A stretch of 64,000 nt of DNA from Earliella scabrosa. Taxonomy: Eukaryota > Basidiomycota > Agaricomycetes > Polyporales > Polyporaceae. This document shows, piece by piece, positions 60,485 through 64,000 of this stretch (the first letter of the stretch is position 1; every line of letters begins with the position of its first letter). The stretch is taken from contig JABYQQ010000002.1 of NCBI GenBank assembly GCA_022605405.1, positions 124,001 through 188,000 of the forward strand, read 5' to 3'. The notes below the pieces were generated by a model. It was not told the origin of the DNA. It saw only the letters and a program-made list of their open reading frames with translations, and did not search any database. Position numbers and translations under genes: made by a program.

Positions 60485-62060
60485 TTGTTGTTGCTGATAT
60501 GCGTTGCGTTTGCGCCAGGAGCGTACGAGGAAGGCGGGTTCAAGTTTGACTGGGACACTCCTGCGCAGTCGTCCTTCGCTGGGACCGCGCCGGCGTTATT
60601 CTCACCAAGGCCGTCGACTACACCTCTATTCGAGAAACGGAGACGCTGTTCCAGGTCCTTTACGACTTCGCACGGATGTCGGACGCCATGCAAGGCATGG
60701 ACTCGTCGACAGTCTTGCTCGTACCAGGGTCGTGTGGGTGGAGGTACATGGACCTGTTTGCCGACGCAGATCCCAACGACGTCGACTCCCACGAGCACGA
60801 GCTACGCCACGCGGTACATTATATCTTCACCAGTCCGGGGCTTCGCACGTCAGTCTTCAAGGATCGCCACGTCGACCTGTCCACGCCATGCGACCTACGC
60901 AGCTCGCACCGCAAGTGGTCCCCGCTATTGCACAGCGCTCCCACATTCAGACACATACGGAAGGGGTACGCCAACACACTCGACCCCAACTGGCCGCGGT
61001 ACGCCCTGATGGTGCAAGGACGATGGTTCCTCGTAGGGAAGCCGGTTGCGCTACCCTCTGGCGGGTTTTTTTGAACGAGGCACTCGGGGATATGTCGCCC
61101 TGGACTGGAGCGCACAGCGCCTCGTCTTCTTGAAGGATGCATGGCGCTACCATGAGGATAAGTTCCAGCACGAGGGCATCGTGCTCCGGACGCTGAACGA
61201 TCAGGAAGTCGCCAACGTGCCGACGCTCGTATGCTTCGAACATCTCCCAGGACCCCTCCAGACGACGGAATCCTACAAGCACGCTCCTTACAAGCAGAAC
61301 GTCCTTCGCCAGATTCACGCCAGGAGCGTAGTCGAAGAAGTCTGTCTTCCGATGGACGACTTCAAGTGCGGTCGACAGGCCGCCAGCTGGCAAGGTTGAT
61401 GACCGATGTCGTCGTGGGTGACTGAGACGAATCGGACTTATCAGAAATCACTGACCTCTTACATGTAGCTCATCAACAAGCATTTGTACAGGCAAAGGTG
61501 TTCCACGGGGACATCAGCGACGGGAACGTCATGATATACCCCAAAGTCGTTGTGGAAACCAGGTCGTCGCGCGGTGACTGGTCTGGACGGGACAATTGAT
61601 CGACTGGGAATGCGCTGCTCCCGTTTCGAAAGAGGGCCAAGCCATACCCGTCAATATCCTGGTGAGTGTTCGTTCTACCTCAAATATGTCATGAGTAGCT
61701 CACCTGCGAACCAAGGACACATGGGGCTACCTCTCCTGCTGGAGAACACTCTGATCCGAGTCATGGACGAACTTGAGGGGATCTACCACGTCTTGCTCTA
61801 CTACGCGGTGCGGTACCTTCACCACACTCACGAGTCCATGGTGGACCAGTTCGAGACTGTTGACGTGATGCACCCATGGCTCGAGGTATATATCGCCGTT
61901 CTTCATCGCTGCACGCACCTCGTTCTCAGTTCTTTTTCCAGCAACCGCCTCCCCAGGCCCACATTGCACGTGCACTATACCAACAGTATGAGCCGCAGGA
62001 GGCTGGAACGCTATTCTCCTCTACCTTCTTGTCCGAGTACGAGTCTTCGTCTGATGTGCC
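60485..62060 (+). pseudogene. FunK1-7: decayed kinase relic
   Basis: Recognisable pieces run in family order but in several frames: LRWDRAGVILTKAVDY (about 60572), LDPNWPRYALMVQGRWFLVG (60990), ERGTRGYVALDW and LVFLKDAWR (61074-61145), VVEEVCLPMDDF (61330), AHQQAFVQ with FHGDISDGNVMIYP (61471-61545), TGQLIDWE and MDELEGIYHVLLYYAVRYL (61764). The catalytic loop is HGD instead of HRD. One frame break sits at a T7 run (61065-61071); others occur near 61390, 61560 and 61740. The N-terminal arm and the first part of the N-lobe are missing. It is more diverged than the other copies, so it is an older duplicate. Confidence 0.75.
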
Positions 62061-63351
62061 ACCCGACCAAGACCTCCTCTCGACCCGCCCGTCATGTTCG
62101 GCGACTGGGATGGCAAGGGTCGCGCGACCGACTGCGAGCTTGAGGGCGCTTCTGTTGCGTAACACACTCTCCGCATACTCGTAGTCAAACATTCCCCATC
62201 GCCACATATCACCAACCAACCATCCCCGCGCATACCATCATAATCAAACACTCATCAATGTCCGCTATCCCCTCCTACGCACAACATGAAGCATGACTCT
62301 CCAGCTCACAGGAACTCCCTGGTCGTTCAGGAAGATGGACGACGGGACGCTGTCCATCGACATCCCTCTGACAGTTCGCTACACCGAGTACGTCCGCGCA
62401 AGACTCCTACGAGCGGATGTAGTTCTCTGTGTAGGAAAAGAGAACAAATTGAAGCGCCCTCGTCGTCATTGCTCTTGTTGTCCGCGCTCATAGACGGTCT
62501 GAACGACGCCCCTCGTGCCACTTCCAGGACTCGGACGCAGCTGCGTAGCCTGCTTCCAATACCGATCCTCATTCTGGACACTGAACGAACCTCTTCATCG
62601 GGCAATTGAAGTGGACGGCGATGCAATCAAACCGTCCAACCTACGAGCTTGGCACGCCACTGAACTAACACCAGTGAGTGGGAGGTTGTTCAAGACGTAT
62701 CGGAGCACAAGCTCAGGCTCACCAACTCCATCATATGCGGGTCCCTCAAGGCCATGCCGCATTCAGGCTTCGTTCAAGCCGGATTACCCATCATCCTTCA
62801 GGTTGCTCGCCAGTTGCCTCGTGACCTCGTCGACTTGTCCTTGGTCCAAACGATCCCACCCGATCCCCCAACCATCGCATTTAGACCCTAAGTACGGCGT
62901 TATCGTGTTCAGCTCTCTCACCATCGCGTCCGGATTCCAAGCCATCGCGCGCAGGTCCAAAGCCATCGCGCACGATTGTTGTGCACGGCCCGCTTCGTAG
63001 CCCCTCACATCGCGGCAAGGAGCACACATGGCCACCCCTCAGGCAAGCCCCGTCGTCCAGGTATCGGATAGCCAGCCCCGTACCTGCTGTAGCTACGTAC
63101 TGCTCTTCGTTACCTTTGTATTGCTTATTACTCCCACCGTCGCTACAAACTCATATCGGCGAATAAATATTTACACTTTGCTAGTACATAAACTACACGA
63201 CGGAGGTGGGAGCCAAAGGACCGAAATTGAAATTGGGATGATCGGACACAAACAGAGTATCAGTGAGGATTCCGGCCAATTCACAAGTACAAGTCCATCG
63301 ACGAGTCGGCCGTGACCGCAAGCACACCAGACAAATTGATTCATATACGCA
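62061..63351. other. Intergenic, no gene supported
   Basis: Short frames only. A 66-codon plus-strand frame at 62293-62493 has ordinary composition but no family or splice context. The last part is the 3' flank of the P450 gene. Confidence 0.4.
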
Positions 63352-64000
63352 TCAAGCCCCGAGCAGCTCAGCGACATTCGCGGCTCGCGGGACGAGTCTG
63401 ACGCGGAACGGTACAGGCGACCGCCCGGATACGCCGTCGTACTCGCGCAGGTCGATCGGCTCGCCGGGAACGGAGGAGATCTCGAACGCCCATAGCATGT
63501 ATGCCAGCCCGAGGAAGATCTCCTTCTCAGCGAGAGCCATGCCCGGGCAAATTCGGCGCCTGAGAGAGGGTAAACAGGCGACGTGAGCTGCGCTCATGCG
63601 TACGACGACGGATGAGGGTGGGGGGAGGAGGGACGCACCCGATGCCGAATGACCAGTGGTCGCGCGCCATTGGGTCCGCCAGGCGTGCGGACTCCGCGGA
63701 GGTGAGTGTGTCGCCGAGGTACCTGTCAGGCTAGGCGCATGTGGGTATAGTGAATACGTGGTTCACGTCAGGGGCCAGCAACACCGCTTACATTGAACGT
63801 GCAAGGGTCCGGGTAGCGCGCAGGGTCGCGATGCATCGTCCACTGTGCACCATTCGACACGATCAGCATGATCCACCGTAGACGACATAGAGGTAAAATA
63901 CACACAGTATTGGCAATGACAACGGTCCCCTTCGGGATCCAGTACCCATCGTACACAAAGTCCGCCGTGCTGTAGTGCGGTGTGCCGAGCCAGAACGGGT
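63352..64000 (-). CDS. Cytochrome P450, C-terminal part (5' end beyond right edge)
   Basis: Four exons are visible on the minus strand: 64000-63906 (partial), 63842-63792, 63730-63639 and 63559-63352. They encode GTPHYSTADFVYDGYWIPKG, then NTWTMHRDPARYPDP, then FNPDRYLGD (the PERF-type motif), then DHWSFGIG joined to RRICPGMALAEKE. The last two give the F-x-x-G-x-R-x-C-x-G haem-thiolate signature, with Cys as the axial ligand. The C terminus is GRSPVPFRVRLVPR. The layout fits the large Agaricomycete microsomal P450 families used in secondary metabolism and xenobiotic oxidation; the subfamily cannot be set from this part. No damage is seen in the visible portion. Confidence 0.9.

Noticed and set aside
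62293..62493. 66-codon plus-strand frame as a small gene
   Set aside because: No homology recognised, no splice continuation and no neighbouring support; cannot be told from chance.

Overview
The window is nuclear DNA of a filamentous basidiomycete, most likely an Agaricomycete and plausibly a wood-decay (polypore-like) species. The evidence is GC-rich coding sequence, many short (about 50-125 nt) GT-AG introns, pyrimidine-rich leaders, FunK1 fungal-specific protein kinases, a WSC-domain copper radical oxidase and a BTB protein of the type expanded in Agaricomycetes. The lineage call is an inference from gene content; the fungal origin is firm.

Two kinds of terrain alternate. Conserved single-copy islands: 13.1-29.4 kb carries a small one-TM protein, tRNA-Gly(CCC), a DENND11/LCHN-like protein, a SAC3/GANP mRNA-export protein divergent from it, a secreted Ser/Pro/Ala-rich protein, an FHA/coiled-coil protein with a C-terminal hydrophobic tail, and GPN1 (divergent from the FHA gene across about 130 bp). 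30.9-32.6 kb carries CDK1. 51.5-55.9 kb carries a very intron-rich copper radical oxidase with four WSC domains. A cytochrome P450 runs off the right edge and a BTB protein runs off the left edge.

Duplicated accessory terrain: seven FunK1 kinase copies, here called FunK1-1 to -7, lie at 0.9-4.0, 5.1-8.2, 33.6-35.5, 38.7-42.2, 44.5-47.7, 48.1-51.0 and 60.5-62.1 kb. Two are fully intact in my reading (-2 and -4). One is intact but cut short at the C terminus (-6). One has a frame break (-1), one an early stop codon (-5), one has lost its catalytic loop (-3) and one is a decayed relic (-7). A Ser-rich gene (9.3-11.3 kb) and its 3' flank were copied to 36.3-38.1 kb (inverted pseudogene) and in part to 43.0-43.4 kb. 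The block from FunK1-2 through its upstream spacer was copied inverted to 43.8-47.7 kb. A truncated BTB copy and a scrap of FunK1 exon 1 sit at the edge of the 36 kb duplication. FunK1-5 and FunK1-6 share a near-identical internal tract bounded by divergent sequence, as expected from gene conversion.

Two splicing observations stand out: a 6-nt microexon that restores the glycine loop of CDK1, and a 4-nt microexon in the copper radical oxidase that supplies the predicted catalytic histidine. I did not find a convincing new multi-gene system. The notable biology is the kinase/BTB/Ser-rich duplication zone and the microexons. Exon boundaries were placed by hand from splice consensus, reading-frame continuity and family motifs and may be off by a base or an exon where noted.
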